Assembly: GCA_001586965.3 (NCBI GenBank)
Contig: LUCW03000418.1
Span: 1 to 20,636 of the forward strand
Direction: 5' to 3'
DNA from: Sphaeroforma sirkka
Lineage: Eukaryota > Opisthokonta > Ichthyosporea > Ichthyophonida
DNA: 20,636 nucleotides
A model generated the notes under the pieces. It made no database searches, was not told the DNA's origin, and was given only the letters and a program-made list of their open reading frames with translations. The first letter of the stretch is position 1. Every line of letters begins with the position of its first letter. Positions 1 through 12,866 of this stretch are shown here, in pieces. The translations under genes and the position numbers were made by a program.

Positions 1-3000
1 GCTCTCCTGGTTCGTACCTATACGGATTGAAATATTTGCAGTACGTGACCGGTCCATTCTAGATATCGTTGGCCAACGGTTAAGAAATCTTCAATATGGG
101 CTCTTCTGGTTAGTACCTATACGGATTGAAATATTTGCAGTACGTGACCGGTCCAGTTTAGATATCGTTGGCCAACGGTTAAGAAATCTTCAATATGGGC
201 TCTCCTGGTTCTGGTACGTACCTATACGGATTGAAATATTTGCAGTACGTGACCGGTCCAGTCTAGATATCGTTGGCCAACGGTTAAGAAATCTTCAATA
301 TGGGCTCTCCTGGTCAGTACCTATACGGATTGTCCAGTTTAGATATCGTTGGCCAACGGTTAAGAAATCTTCAATATGGGCTCTCCTGGTTCGTACCTAT
401 ACGGATTGAAATATTTGCAGTACGTGACCGGTCCATTCTAGATATCGTTGGCCAACGGTTAAGAAATCTTCAATATGGGCTCTTCTGGTTAGTACCTATA
501 CGGATTGAAATATTTGCAGTACGTGACCGGTCCAGTCTAGATATCGTTGGCCAACGGTTAAGAAATCTTCAATATGGGCTCTTGTGGTCAGTACCTATAC
601 GGATTGAAATATTTGCAGTACGTGACCGGTCCAGTTTAGATATCGTTGGCCAACGGTTAAGAAATCTTCAATATGGGCTCTCTGGTTCGTACCTATACGG
701 ATTGAAATATTTGCAGTACGTGACCGGTCCAGTCTAGATATCGTTGGCCAACGGTTAAGAAATCTTCAATATGGGCTCTTCTGGTCAGTACCTATACGGA
801 TTGAAATATTGCAGTACGTGACCGGTCCAGTTTAGATATCGTTGGCCAACGGTTAAGAAATCTTCAATATGGGCTCTCCTGGTTCGTACCTATACGGATT
901 GAAATATTTGCAGTACGTGACCGGTCCAGTCTAGATATCGTTGGCCAACGGTTAAGAAATCTTCAATATGGGCTCTTCTGGTTAGTACCTATACGGATTG
1001 AAATATTTGCAGTACGTGACCGGTCCAGTCTAGATATCGTTGGCCAACGGTTAAGAAATCTTCAATATGGGCTCTCCTGGTTCAGTACCTATACGGATTG
1101 AAATATTTGCAGTACGTGACCGGTCCAGTTTAGATATCGTTGGCCAACGGTTAAGAAATCTTCAATATGGGCTCTCCTGGTTCGTACCTATACGGATTGA
1201 AATATTTGCAGTACGTGACCGGTCCAGTCTAGATATCGTTGGCCAACGGTTAAGAAATCTTCAATATGGGCTCTTCTGGTTAGTACCTATACGGATTGAA
1301 ATATTTGCAGTACGTGTGACCGGTCCAGTTTAGATATCGTTGGCCAACGGTTAAGAAATCTTCAATATGGGCTCTCCTGGTTCGTACCTATACGGATTGA
1401 AATATTTGCAGTACGTGACCGGTCCAGTCTAGATATCGTTGGCCAACGGTTAAGAAATCTTCAATATGGGCTCTTCTGGTCAGTACCTATACGGATTGAA
1501 ATATTTGCAGTACGTGACCGGTCCAGTTTAGATATCGTTGGCCAACGGTTAAGAAATCTTCAATATGGGCTCTCCTGGTTCGTACCTATACGGATTGAAA
1601 TATTTGCAGTACGTGACCGGTCCATTCTAGATATCGTTGGCCAACGGTTAAGAAATCTTCAATATGGGCTCTCTGGTTCAGTACCTATACGGATTGAAAT
1701 ATTTGCAGTACGTGACCGGTCCAGTTTAGATATCGTTGGCCAACGGTTAAGAAACCTTCTTCAATATGGGCTCTCTGGTTCGTACCTATACGGATTGAAA
1801 TATTTGCAGTACGTGACCGGTCCAGTTTAGATATCGTTGGCCAACGGTTAAGAAATCTTCAATATGGGCTCTCCTGGTTCGTACCTATACGGATTGAAAT
1901 ATTTGCAGTACGTGACCGGTCCAGTTTAGATATCGTTGGCCAACGGTTAAGAAATCTTCAATATGGGCTCTCCTGGTTAGTACCTATACGGATTGAAATA
2001 TTTGCAGTACGTGACCGGTCCAGTCTAGATATCGTTGGCCAACGGTTAAGAAATCTTCAATATGGGCTCTCCTGGTCAGTACCTATACGGATTGAAATAT
2101 TTGCAGTACGTGACCGGTCCAGTTTAGATATCGTTGGCCAACGGTTAAGAAATCTTCAATATGGGCTCTCCTGGTTCGTACCTATACGGATTGAAATATT
2201 TGCAGTACGTGACCGGTCCAGTCTAGATATCGTTGGCCAACGGTTAAGAAATCTTCAATATGGGCTCTTCTGGTTAGTACCTATACGGATTGAAATATTT
2301 GCAGTACGTGACCGGTCCAGTTTAGATATCGTTGGCCAACGGTTAAGAAATCTTCAATATGGGCTCTCCTGGTTCGTACCTATACGGATTGAAATATTTG
2401 CAGTACGTGACCGGTCCAGTCTAGATATCGTTGGCCAACGGTTAAGAAATCTTCAATATGGGCTCTTCTGGTTCAGTACCTATACGGATTGAAATATTTG
2501 CAGTACGTGACCGGTCCAGTTTAGATATCGTTGGCCAACGGTTAAGAAATCTTCAATATGGGCTCTCCTGGTTCGTACCTATACGGATTGAAATATTTGC
2601 AGTACGTGACCGGTCCAGTCTAGATATCGTTGGCCAACGGTTAAGAAATCTTCAATATGGGCTCTTCTGGTTAGTACCTATACGGATTGAAATATTTGCA
2701 GTACGTGACCGGTCCAGTTTAGATATCGTTGGCCAACGGTTAAGAAATCTTCAATATGGGCTCTCCTGGTTCGTACCTATACGGATTGAAATATTTGCAG
2801 TACGTGACCGGTCCAGTCTAGATATCGTTGGCCAACGGTTAAGAAATCTTCAATATGGGCTCTTCTGGTTAGTACCTATACGGATTGAAATATTTGCAGT
2901 ACGTGACCGGTCCAGTCTAGATATCGTTGGCCAACGGTTAAGAAATCTTCAATATGGGCTCTCCTGGTCAGTACCTATACGGATTGAAATATTTGCAGTA

Positions 3001-6000
3001 CGTGACCGGTCCAGTTTAGATATCGTTGGCCAACGGTTAAGAAATCTTCAATATGGGCTCTCCTGGTTCGTACCTATACGGATTGAAATATTTGCAGTAC
3101 GTGACCGGTCCAGTTTAGATATCGTTGGCCAACGGTTAAGAAATCTTCAATATGGGCTCTCCTGGTTCGTACCTATACGGATTGAAATATTTGCAGTACG
3201 TGACCGGTCCATTCTAGATATCGTTGGCCAACGGTTAAGAAATCTTCAATATGGGCTCTTCTGGTTAGTACCTATACGGATTGAAATATTTGCAGTACGT
3301 GACCGGTCCAGTCTAGATATATCGTTGGCCAACGGTTAAGAAATCTTCAATATGGGCTCTTGTGGTCAGTACCTATACGGATTGAAATATTTGCAGTACG
3401 TGACCGGTCCAGTTTAGATATCGTTGGCCAACGGCTAAGAAATCTTCAATATGGGCTCTCCTGGTTCGTACCTATACGGATTGAAATATTTGCAGTACGT
3501 GACCGGTCCAGTCTAGATATCGTTGGCCAACGGTTAAGAAATCTTCAATATGGGCTCTTCTGGTTAGTACCTATACGGATTGAAATATTTGCAGTACGTG
3601 ACCGGTCCAGTCTAGATATCGTTGGCCAACGGTTAAGAAATCTTCAATATGGGCTCTCCTGGTCAGTACCTATACGGATTGAAATATTTGCAGTACGTGA
3701 CCGGTCCAGTTTAGATATCGTTGGCCAACGGTTAAGAAATCTTCAATATGGGCTCTCCTGGTTAGTACCTATACGGATTGAAATATTTGCAGTACGTGAC
3801 CGGTCCAGTCTAGATATCATCGTTGGCCAACGGTTAAGAAATCTTCAATATGGGCTCTTGTGGTCAGTACCTATACGGATTGAAATATTTGCAGTACGTG
3901 ACCGGTCCAGTTTAGATATCGTTGGCCAACGGTTAAGAAATCTTCAATATGGGCTCTCCTGGTTCGTACCTATACGGATTGAAATATTTGCAGTACGTGA
4001 CCGGTCCAGTCTAGATATCGTTGGCCAACGGTTAAGAAATCTTCAATATGGGCTCTTCTGGTTAGTACCTATACGGATTGAAATATTTGCAGTACGTGAC
4101 CGGTCCAGTCTAGATATCGTTGGCCAACGGTTAAGAAATCTTCAATATGGGCTCTCCTGGTCAGTACCTATACGGATTGAAATATTTGCAGTACGTGACC
4201 GGTCCAGTTTAGATATCGTTGGCCAACGGTTAAGAAATCTTCAATATGGGCTCTCCTGGTTCGTACCTATACGGATTGAAATATTTGCAGTACGTGACCG
4301 GTCCAGTCTAGATATCGTTGGCCAACGGTTAAGAAATCTTCAATATGGGCTCTTCTGGTTAGTACCTATACGGATTGAAATATTTGCAGTACGTGACCGG
4401 TCCAGTTTAGATATCGTTGGCCAACGGTTAAGAAATCTTCAATATGGGCTCTCCTGGTTCGTACCTATACGGATTGAAATATTTGCAGTACGTGACCGGT
4501 CCAGTCTAGATATCGTTGGCCAACGGTTAAGAAATCTTCAATATGGGCTCTTCTGGTCAGTACCTATACGGATTGAAATATTTGCAGTACGTGACCGGTC
4601 CAGTTTAGATATCGTTGGCCAACGGTTAAGAAATCTTCAATATGGGCTCTCCTGGTTCGTACCTATACGGATTGAAATATTTGCAGTACGTGACCGGTCC
4701 ATTCTAGATATCGTTGGCCAACGGTTAAGAAATCTTCAATATGGGCTCTTCTGGTTCAGTACCTATACGGATTGAAATATTTGCAGTACGTGACCGGTCC
4801 AGTTTAGATATCGTTGGCCAACGGTTAAGAAATCTTCAATATGGGCTCTCCTGGTTCGTACCTATACGGATTGAAATATTTGCAGTACGTGACCGGTCCA
4901 TTCTAGATATCGTTGGCCAACGGTTAAGAAATCTTCAATATGGGCTCTTCTGGTTAGTACCTATACGGATTGAAATATTTGCAGTACGTGACCGGTCCAG
5001 TTCTAGATATCGTTGGCCAACGGTTAAGAAATCTTCAATATGGGCTCTTCTGGTTCAGTACCTATACGGATTGAAATATTTGCAGTACGTGACCGGTCCA
5101 GTCTAGATATCGTTGGCCAACGGTTAAGAAATCTTCAATATGGGCTCTCCTGGTTAGTACCTATACGGATTGAAATATTTGCAGTACGTGACCGGTCCAG
5201 TCTAGATATCGTTGGCCAACGGTTAAGAAATCTTCAATATGGGCTCTTCTGGTTAGTACCTATACGGATTGAAATATTTGCAGTACGTGACCGGTCCAGT
5301 CTAGATATCGTTGGCCAAACGGTTAAGAAATCTTCAATATGGGCTCTCCTGGTCAGTACCTATACGGATTGAAATATTTGCAGTACGTGACCGGTCCAGT
5401 TTAGATATCGTTGGCCAACGGTTAAGAAATCTTCAATATGGGCTCTCCTGGTTCGTACCTATACGGATTGAAATATTTGCAGTACGTGACCGGTCCAGTC
5501 TAGATATCGTTGGCCAACGGTTAAGAAATCTTCAATATGGGCTCTTCTGGTTAGTACCTATACGGATTGAAATATTTGCAGTACGTGACCGGTCCAGTTT
5601 AGATATCGTTGGCCAACGGTTAAGAAATCTTCAATATGGGCTCTCCTGGTTCGTACCTATACGGATTGAAATATTTGCAGTACGTGACCGGTCCAGTCTA
5701 GATATCGTTGGCCAACGGTTAAGAAATCTTCAATATGGGCTCTTCTGGTCAGTACCTATACGGATTGAAATATTTGCAGTACGTGACCGGTCCAGTTTAG
5801 ATATCGTTGGCCAACGGTTAAGAAATCTTCAATATGGGCTCTCCTGGTTCGTACCTATACGGATTGAAATATTTGCAGTACGTGACCGGTCCAGTTCTAG
5901 ATATCGTTGGCCAACGGTTAAGAAATCTTCAATATGGGCTCTCCTGGTTAGTACCTATACGGATTGAAATATTTGCAGTACGTGACCGGTCCAGTCTAGA

Positions 6001-9000
6001 TATCGTTGGCCAACGGTTAAGAAATCTTCAATATGGGCTCTTCTGGTTAGTACCTATACGGATTGAAATATTTGCAGTACGTGACCGGTCCAGTTTAGAT
6101 ATCGTTGGCCAACGGTTAAGAAATCTTCAATATGGGCTCTCTGGTTAGTACCTATACGGATTGAAATATTTGCAGTACGTGACCGGTCCAGTCTAGATAT
6201 CGTTGGCCAACGGTTAAGAAATCTTCAATATGGGCTCTTGTGGTCAGTACCTATACGGATTGAAAATATTTGCAGTACGTGACCGGTCCAGTTTAGATAT
6301 CGTTGGCCAACGGTTAAGAAATCTTCAATATGGGCTCTCCTGGTTCGTACCTATACGGATTGAAATATTTGCAGTACGTGACCGGTCCATTCTAGATATC
6401 GTTGGCCAACGGTTAAGAAATCTTCAATACGGGCTCTTCTGGTTAGTACCTATACGGATTGAAATATTTGCAGTACGTGACCGGTCCAGTCTAGATATCG
6501 TTGGCCAACGGTTAAGAAATCTTCAATATGGGCTCTCCTGGTCAGTACCTATACGGATTGAAATATTTGCAGTACGTGACCGGTCCAGTTTAGATATCGT
6601 TGGCCAACGGTTAAGAAATCTTCAATATGGGCTCTCCTGGTTCGTACCTATACGGATTGAAATATTTGCAGTACGTGACCGGTCCAGTCTAGATATCGTT
6701 GGCCAACGGTTAAGAAATCTTCAATATGGGCTCTTCTGGTCAGTACCTATACGGATTGAAATATTTGCAGTACGTGACCGGTCCAGTTTAGATATCGTTG
6801 GCCAACGGTTAAGAAATCTTTCTTCAATCTGGGCTCTCCTGGTTAGTACCTATACGGATTGAAATATTTGCAGTACGTGACCGGTCCAGTCTAGATATCG
6901 TTGGCCAACGGTTAAGAAATCTTCAATATGGGCTCTTCTGGTTCAGTACCTATACGGATTGAAATATTTGCAGTACGTGACCGGTCCAGTTTAGATATCG
7001 TTGGCCAACGGTTAAGAAATCTTCTTCAATATGGGCTCTCCTGGTTAATACCTATACGGATTGAAATATTTGCAGTACGTGACCGGTCCAGTCTAGATAT
7101 CGTTGGCCAACGGTTAAGAAATCTTCAATATGGGCTCTTCTGGTTAGTACCTATACGGATTGAAATATTTGCAGTACGTGACCGGTCCAGTCTAGATATC
7201 GTTGGCCAACGGTTAAGAAATCTTCAATATGGGCTCTTGTGGTCAGTACCTATACGGATTGAAATATTTGCAGTACGTGACCGGTCCAGTTTAGATATCG
7301 TTGGCCAACGGTTAAGAAATCTTCAATATGGGCTCTCCTGGTTCGTACCTATACGGATTGAAATATTTGCAGTACGTGACCGGTCCATTCTAGATATCGT
7401 TGGCCAACGGTTAAGAAATCTTCAATATGGGCTCTTCTGGTTAGTACCTATACGGATTGAAATATTTGCAGTACGTGACCGGTCCAGTCTAGATATCGTT
7501 GGCCAACGGTTAAGAAATCTTCAATATGGGCTCTCCTGGTCAGTACCTATACGGATTGAAATATTTGCAGTACGTGACCGGTCCAGTTTAGATATCGTTG
7601 GCCAACGGTTAAGAAATCTTCAATATGGGCTCTCCTGGTTCGTACCTATACGGATTGAAATATTTGCAGTACGTGACCGGTCCAGTCTAGATATCGTTGG
7701 CCAACGGTTAAGAAATCTTCAATATGGGCTCTTCTGGTCAGTACCTATACGGATTGAAATATTTGCAGTACGTGACCGGTCCAGTTTAGATATCGTTGGC
7801 CAACGGTTAAGAAATCTTCAATATATGGGCTCTCCTGGTTCGTACCTATACGGATTGAAATATTTGCAGTACGTGACCGGTCCAGTCTAGATATCGTTGG
7901 CCAACGGTTAAGAAATCTTCAATATGGGCTCTTGTGGTCAGTACCTATACGGATTGAAATATTTGCAGTACGTGACCGGTCCAGTTTAGATATCGTTGGC
8001 CAACGGCTAAGAAATCTTCAATATGGGCTCTCCTGGTTCGTACCTATACGGATTGAAATATTTGCAGTACGTGACCGGTCCAGTCTAGATATCGTTGGCC
8101 AACGGTTAAGAAATCTTCAATATGGGCTCTTCTGGTTAGTACCTATACGGATTGAAATATTTGCAGTACGTGACCGGTCCAGTCTAGATATCGTTGGCCA
8201 ACGGTTAAGAAATCTTCAATATGGGCTCTGGTGGTCAGTACCTATACGGATTGAAATATTTGCAGTACGTGACCGGTCCAGTTTAGATATCGTTGGCCAA
8301 CGGTTAAGAAATCTTTCATATGGCTCTCCTGGTTCGTACCTATACGGATTGAAATATTTGCAGTACGTGACCGGTCCAGTCTAGATATCGTTGGCCAACG
8401 GTTAAGAAATCTTCAATATGGGCTCTTGTGGTCAGTACCTATACGGATTGAAATATTTGCAGTACGTGACCGGTCCAGTTTAGATATCGTTGGCCAACGG
8501 TTAAGAAATCTTCAATATATGGGCTCTCCTGGTTCGTACCTATACGGATTGAAATATTTGCAGTACGTGACCGGTCCATTCTAGATATCGTTGGCCAACG
8601 GTTAAGAAATCTTCATATATGGGCTCTTGTGGTCAGTACCTATACGGATTGAAATATTTGCAGTACGTGACCGGTCCAGTTTAGATATCGTTGGCCAACG
8701 GTTAAGAAATCTTCAATATGGGCTCTCCTGGTTCGTACCTATACGGATTGAAATATTTGCAGTACGTGACCGGTCCAGTCTAGATATCGTTGGCCAACGG
8801 TTAAGAAATCTTCAATAATAGCTCTTCTGGTTAGTACCTATACGGATTGAAATATTTGCAGTACGTGACCGGTCCAGTCTAGATATCGTTGGCCAACGGT
8901 TAAGAAATCTTCAATATGGGCTCTCCTGGTTAGTACCTATACGGATTGAAATATTTGCAGTACGTGACCGGTCCAGTTTAGATATCGTTGGCCAACGGTT

Positions 9001-12000
9001 AAGAAATCTTCAATCTGGGCTCTCCTGGTTAGTACCTATACGGATTGAAATATTTGCAGTACGTGACCGGTCCATTCTAGATATCGTTGGCCAACGGTTA
9101 AGAAATCTTCAATATGGGCTCTTGTGGTCAGTACCTATACGGATTGAAATATTTGCAGTACGTGACCGGTCCAGTTTAGATATCGTTGGCCAACGGTTAA
9201 GAAATCTTCAATATGGGCTCTCCTGGTTCGTACCTATACGGATTGAAATATTTGCAGTACGTGACCGGTCCAGTCTAGATATCGTTGGCCAACGGTTAAG
9301 AAATCTTCAATATGGGCTCTTGTGGTCAGTACCTATACGGATTGAAATATTTGCAGTACGTGACCGGTCCAGTTTAGATATCGTTGGCCAACGGTTAAGA
9401 AATCTTCAATATGGGCTCTCCTGGTTCGTACCTATACGGATTGAAATATTTGCAGTACGTGACCGGTCCAGTCTAGATATCGTTGGCCAACGGTTAAGAA
9501 ATCTTCAATATGGGCTCTTCTGGTTAGTACCTATACGGATTGAAATATTTGCAGTACGTGACCGGTCCAGTCTAGATATCGTTGGCCAACGGTTAAGAAA
9601 TCTTCAATATGGGCTCTTGTGGTCAGTACCTATACGGATTAAAATATTTGCAGTACGTGACCGGTCCAGTTTAGATATCGTTGGCCAACGGATAAGAAAT
9701 CTTCAATATGGGCTCTCCTGGTTCGTACCTATACGGATTGAAATATTTGCAGTACGTGACCGGTCCAGTCTAGATATCGTTGGCCAACGGTTAAGAAATC
9801 TTCAATATGGGCTCTTCTGGTTAGTACCTATACGGATTGAAATATTTGCAGTACGTGACCGGTCCAGTCTAGATATCGTTGGCCAACGGTTAAGAAATCT
9901 TCAATATGGGCTCTCCTGGTTCAGTACCTATACGGATTGAAATATTTGCAGTACGTGACCGGTCCAGTTTAGATATCGTTGGCCAACGGTTAAGAAATCT
10001 TCTATCTGGGCTCTCTGGTTCGTACCTATACGGATTGAAATATTTGCAGTACGTGACCGGTCCAGTCTAGATATCGTTGGCCAACGGTTAAGAAATCTTC
10101 AATATGGGCTCTTCTGGTCAGTACCTATACGGATTGAAATATTTGCAGTACGTGACCGGTCCAGTTTAGATATCGTTGGCCAACGGTTAAGAAATCTTCA
10201 ATATGGGCTCTCCTGGTTCGTACCTATACGGATTGAAATATTTGCAGTACGTGACCGGTCCAGTCTAGATATCGTTGGCCAACGGTTAAGAAATCTTCAA
10301 TATGGGCTCTTCTGGTTCAGTACCTATACGGATTGAAATATTTGCAGTACGTGACCGGTCCAGTTTAGATATCGTTGGCCAACGGTTAAGAAATCTTCAA
10401 TATGGGCTCTCCTGGTTCGTACCTATACGGATTGAAATATTTGCAGTACGTGACCGGTCCATTCTAGATATCGTTGGCCAACGGTTAAGAAATCTTCAAT
10501 ATGGGCTCTTCTGGTTAGTACCTATACGGATTGAAATATTTGCAGTACGTGACCGGTCCAGTCTAGATATCGTTGGCCAACGGTTAAGAAATCTTCAATA
10601 TGGGCTCTCCTGGTCAGTACCTATACGGATTGAAATATTTGCAGTACGTGACCGGTCCAGTTTAGATATCGTTGGCCAACGGTTAAGAAACCTTCTATCT
10701 GGGCTCTCCTGGTTCGTACCTATACGGATTGAAATATTTGCAGTACGTGACCGGTCCAGTCTAGATATCGTTGGCCAACGGTTAAGAAATCTTCAATATG
10801 GGGCTCTGTGTTCAGTACCTATACGGATTGAAATATTTGCAGTACGTGACCGGTCCAGTTTAGATATCGTTGGCCAACGGTTAAGAAATCTTCAATATGG
10901 GCTCTCCTGGTTCGTACCTATACGGATTGAAATATTTGCAGTACGTGACCGGTCCAGTCTAGATATCGTTGGCCAACGGTTAAGAAATCTTCAATATGGG
11001 CTCTTGTGGTTCAGTACCTATACGGATTGAAATATTTGCAGTACGTGACCGGTCCAGTTTAGATATCGTTGGCCAACGGTTAAGAAATCTTCAATATGGG
11101 CTCTCCTGGTTCGTACCTATACGGATTGAAATATTTGCAGTACGTGACCGGTCCAGTCTAGATATCGTTGGCCAACGGTTAAGAAATCTTCAATACGGGC
11201 TCTTCTGGTTAGTACCTATACGGATTGAAATATTTGCAGTACGTGACCGGTCCAGTCTAGATATCGTTGGCCAACGGTTAAGAAATCTTCAATATGGGCT
11301 CTCCTGGTTCAGTACCTATACGGATTGAAATATTTGCAGTACGTGACCGGTCCAGTTTAGATATCGTTGGCCAACGGTTAAGAAATCTTCTATATGGGCT
11401 CTCCTGGTTCGTACCTATACGGATTGAAATATTTGCAGTACGTGACCGGTCCAGTCTAGATATCGTTGGCCAACGGTTAAGAAATCTTCAATATGGGCTC
11501 TTGTGGTCAGTACCTATACGGATTGAAATATTTGCAGTACGTGACCGGTCCAGTTTAGATATCGTTGGCCAACGGCTAAGAAATCTTCAATATGGGCTCT
11601 CCTGGTTCGTACCTATACGGATTGAAATATTTGCAGTACGTGACCGGTCCAGTCTAGATATCGTTGGCCAACGGTTAAGAAATCTTCAATATGGGCTCTT
11701 GTGGTCAGTACCTATACGGATTGAAATATTTGCAGTACGTGACCGGTCCAGTTTAGATATCGTTGGCCAACGGTTAAGAAATCTTCAATATGGGCTCTCC
11801 TGGTTCGTACCTATATACGGATTGAAATATTTGCAGTACGTGACCGGTCCATTCTAGATATCGTTGGCCAACGGTTAAGAAATCTTCAATATGGGCTCTT
11901 CTGGTTAGTACCTATACGGATTGAAATATTTGCAGTACGTGACCGGTCCAGTCTAGATATCGTTGGCCAACGGTTAAGAAATCTTCAATATGGGCTCTCC

Positions 12001-12463
12001 TGGTTCGTACCTATACGGATTGAAATATTTGCAGTACGTGACCGGTCCAGTTTAGATATCGTTGGCCAACGGTTAAGAAACCTTCTATCTGGGCTCTCCT
12101 GGTTCGTACCTATACGGATTGAAATATTTGCAGTACGTGACCGGTCCAGTTTAGATATCGTTGGCCAACGGTTAAGAAATCTTCAATATGGGCTCTTCCT
12201 GGTCAGTACCTATACGGATTGAAATATTTGCAGTACGTGACCGGTCCAGTCTAGATATCGTTGGCCAACGGTTAAGAAATCTTCAATATGGGCTCTTCTG
12301 GTTAGTACCTATACGGATTGAAATATTTGCAGTACGTGACCGGTCCAGTCTAGATATCGTTGGCCAACGGTTAAGAAATCTTCTATCTGGGCTCTCCTGG
12401 TTCGTACCTATACTGATTGAAATATTTGCAGTACGTGACCGGTCCAGTTTAGATATCGTTGGC
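1..12463 (+). repeat. 99-bp tandem satellite array, about 125 monomers
   Basis: A near-perfect head-to-tail array fills the first 12.46 kb and is cut by the left window edge. The core monomer is 99 bp, read from successive GTACCTATACGG starts (14, 113, and so on). Monomers fall into subtypes by the bases before GTACC (TTC, TTA or CA) and after GGTCC (AGTTT, AGTCT or ATTCT). CA monomers are nearly always followed by AGTTT; TTC monomers usually carry AGTCT or ATTCT. A common order is CA, TTC, TTA, giving a higher-order period near 297 bp, mixed with dimers. Length variants include a 76-bp monomer (317-392, with 23 bp missing), a 6-bp insertion near 211-217, and many 1-3 bp indels. Because 99 is a multiple of three, one plus-strand frame stays open through runs of monomers; I regard this as incidental. 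The type (centromeric, subtelomeric or other) cannot be told from the sequence. Confidence 0.97.
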
Positions 12464-12500
12464 CTGTAGTGAACACATCAAAATACGATACTAAAACCTA
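12464..12500 (+). repeat. Left arm of imperfect inverted repeat
   Basis: These 37 bp match the reverse complement of 12867-12906 at 35 positions, with one 3-bp gap (CAG is absent here). The arm begins exactly where the satellite array stops. Confidence 0.85.
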
Positions 12501-12509
12501 CTACCAGGA

Positions 12510-12536
12510 CAGCCTATATGGTTGAAATATTACCAG
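12510..12536 (+). repeat. Diverged satellite-like block 1
   Basis: The block reads as a degenerate form of the monomer section CAGTACCTATACGG-ATTGAAATATT-TGCAGT. It keeps CCTATA, TTGAAATATT and CAGT in order, with small deletions. It has the same orientation as the main array. Confidence 0.6.
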
Positions 12537-12578
12537 TTTCCAAGGCACGAACTTACTCACAGAATGGTTTCAAGAGCT

Positions 12579-12650
12579 TATATATATATATATGGGCTCT
12601 GTTTAAACTACACTATACTAGAAGTATATATGACCGGTAGTTTTCATATA
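12579..12650 (+). repeat. Diverged satellite-like block 2 with a (TA)7 run
   Basis: After a (TA)7 run at 12579-12592, the exact 11-mer ATATGGGCTCT of the monomer appears, followed by CTATAC, GTATATATGACCGG and AGT. These keep the same order as the monomer's CTATAC, GTACGTGACCGG and CCAGT. The block is in the same orientation as the array and far more diverged than any monomer inside it. Confidence 0.65.
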
Positions 12651-12784
12651 GTTTATGAGGTCAGAAATATATATTTTGAAGCTCTTCAATCACTGGTGAC
12701 CTTACTGCTTGAGGGGAGTGTGGTAAAAAGTCCCCTTTAACCACTATCATATGTGGAGTTAGAATTAGTTTACAATTAATTTCA

Positions 12785-12866
12785 CTGAGCTGGTATTTTT
12801 TCACCACGTAGACAATCAAAATAGGGTATAAGAATAATCCGCTGGTATGTTTTCAGGGAGACCCAG
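12785..12866 (-). repeat. Diverged satellite-like block 3, inverted orientation
   Basis: On the minus strand the blocks TGGG, TCTCC, TACC, CGGATT, TATTTTG and TACGTG occur in the same order as in the monomer (TGGGC, TCTCC, TACC, CGGATT, TATTTG, TACGTG), with several gaps. Alone this is a weak match, but the colinear order supports homology. A 15-bp near-repeat (GCTGGTAT-TTTTCA type) at 12789 and 12841 also lies here. Confidence 0.45.

Noticed and set aside
1..12463. CRISPR array
   Set aside because: The units are contiguous near-identical 99-mers without unique spacers, and the context is eukaryotic retroelements.
1..12463. Telomeric or rDNA spacer repeat
   Set aside because: No short G-rich telomere motif and no rRNA sequence is present in the window.
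1..12463. Yeast-type CDEI (Cbf1) motif, since the minus strand of each monomer has GTCACGTA
   Set aside because: It differs from RTCACRTG at the last base, and no CDEII or CDEIII-like sequence accompanies it; a short motif in a repeat recurs trivially.
300..12469. Long plus-strand ORFs through the satellite (up to 471 codons at 3360-4775) with a 33-residue repeat, as if a repeat protein
   Set aside because: A 99-bp unit is 33 codons, and a random 33-codon frame lacks a stop about one time in five, so one open frame out of six is expected. Frequent one- and two-base indels break the frame repeatedly, several apparent starts are TTG rather than ATG, and no compensating pattern is seen.
12522..12740. 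Open frame of 72 codons in the array-edge segment
   Set aside because: It overlaps diverged satellite blocks and a TA run and has no recognisable domain.
12715..12740. Purine-rich AAAGGGGACTTTTT on the minus strand as the polypurine tract of the left element
   Set aside because: It lies about 300 nt past the pol stop and inside the inverted-repeat segment, on the wrong side of the likely LTR start; the purine run is short.
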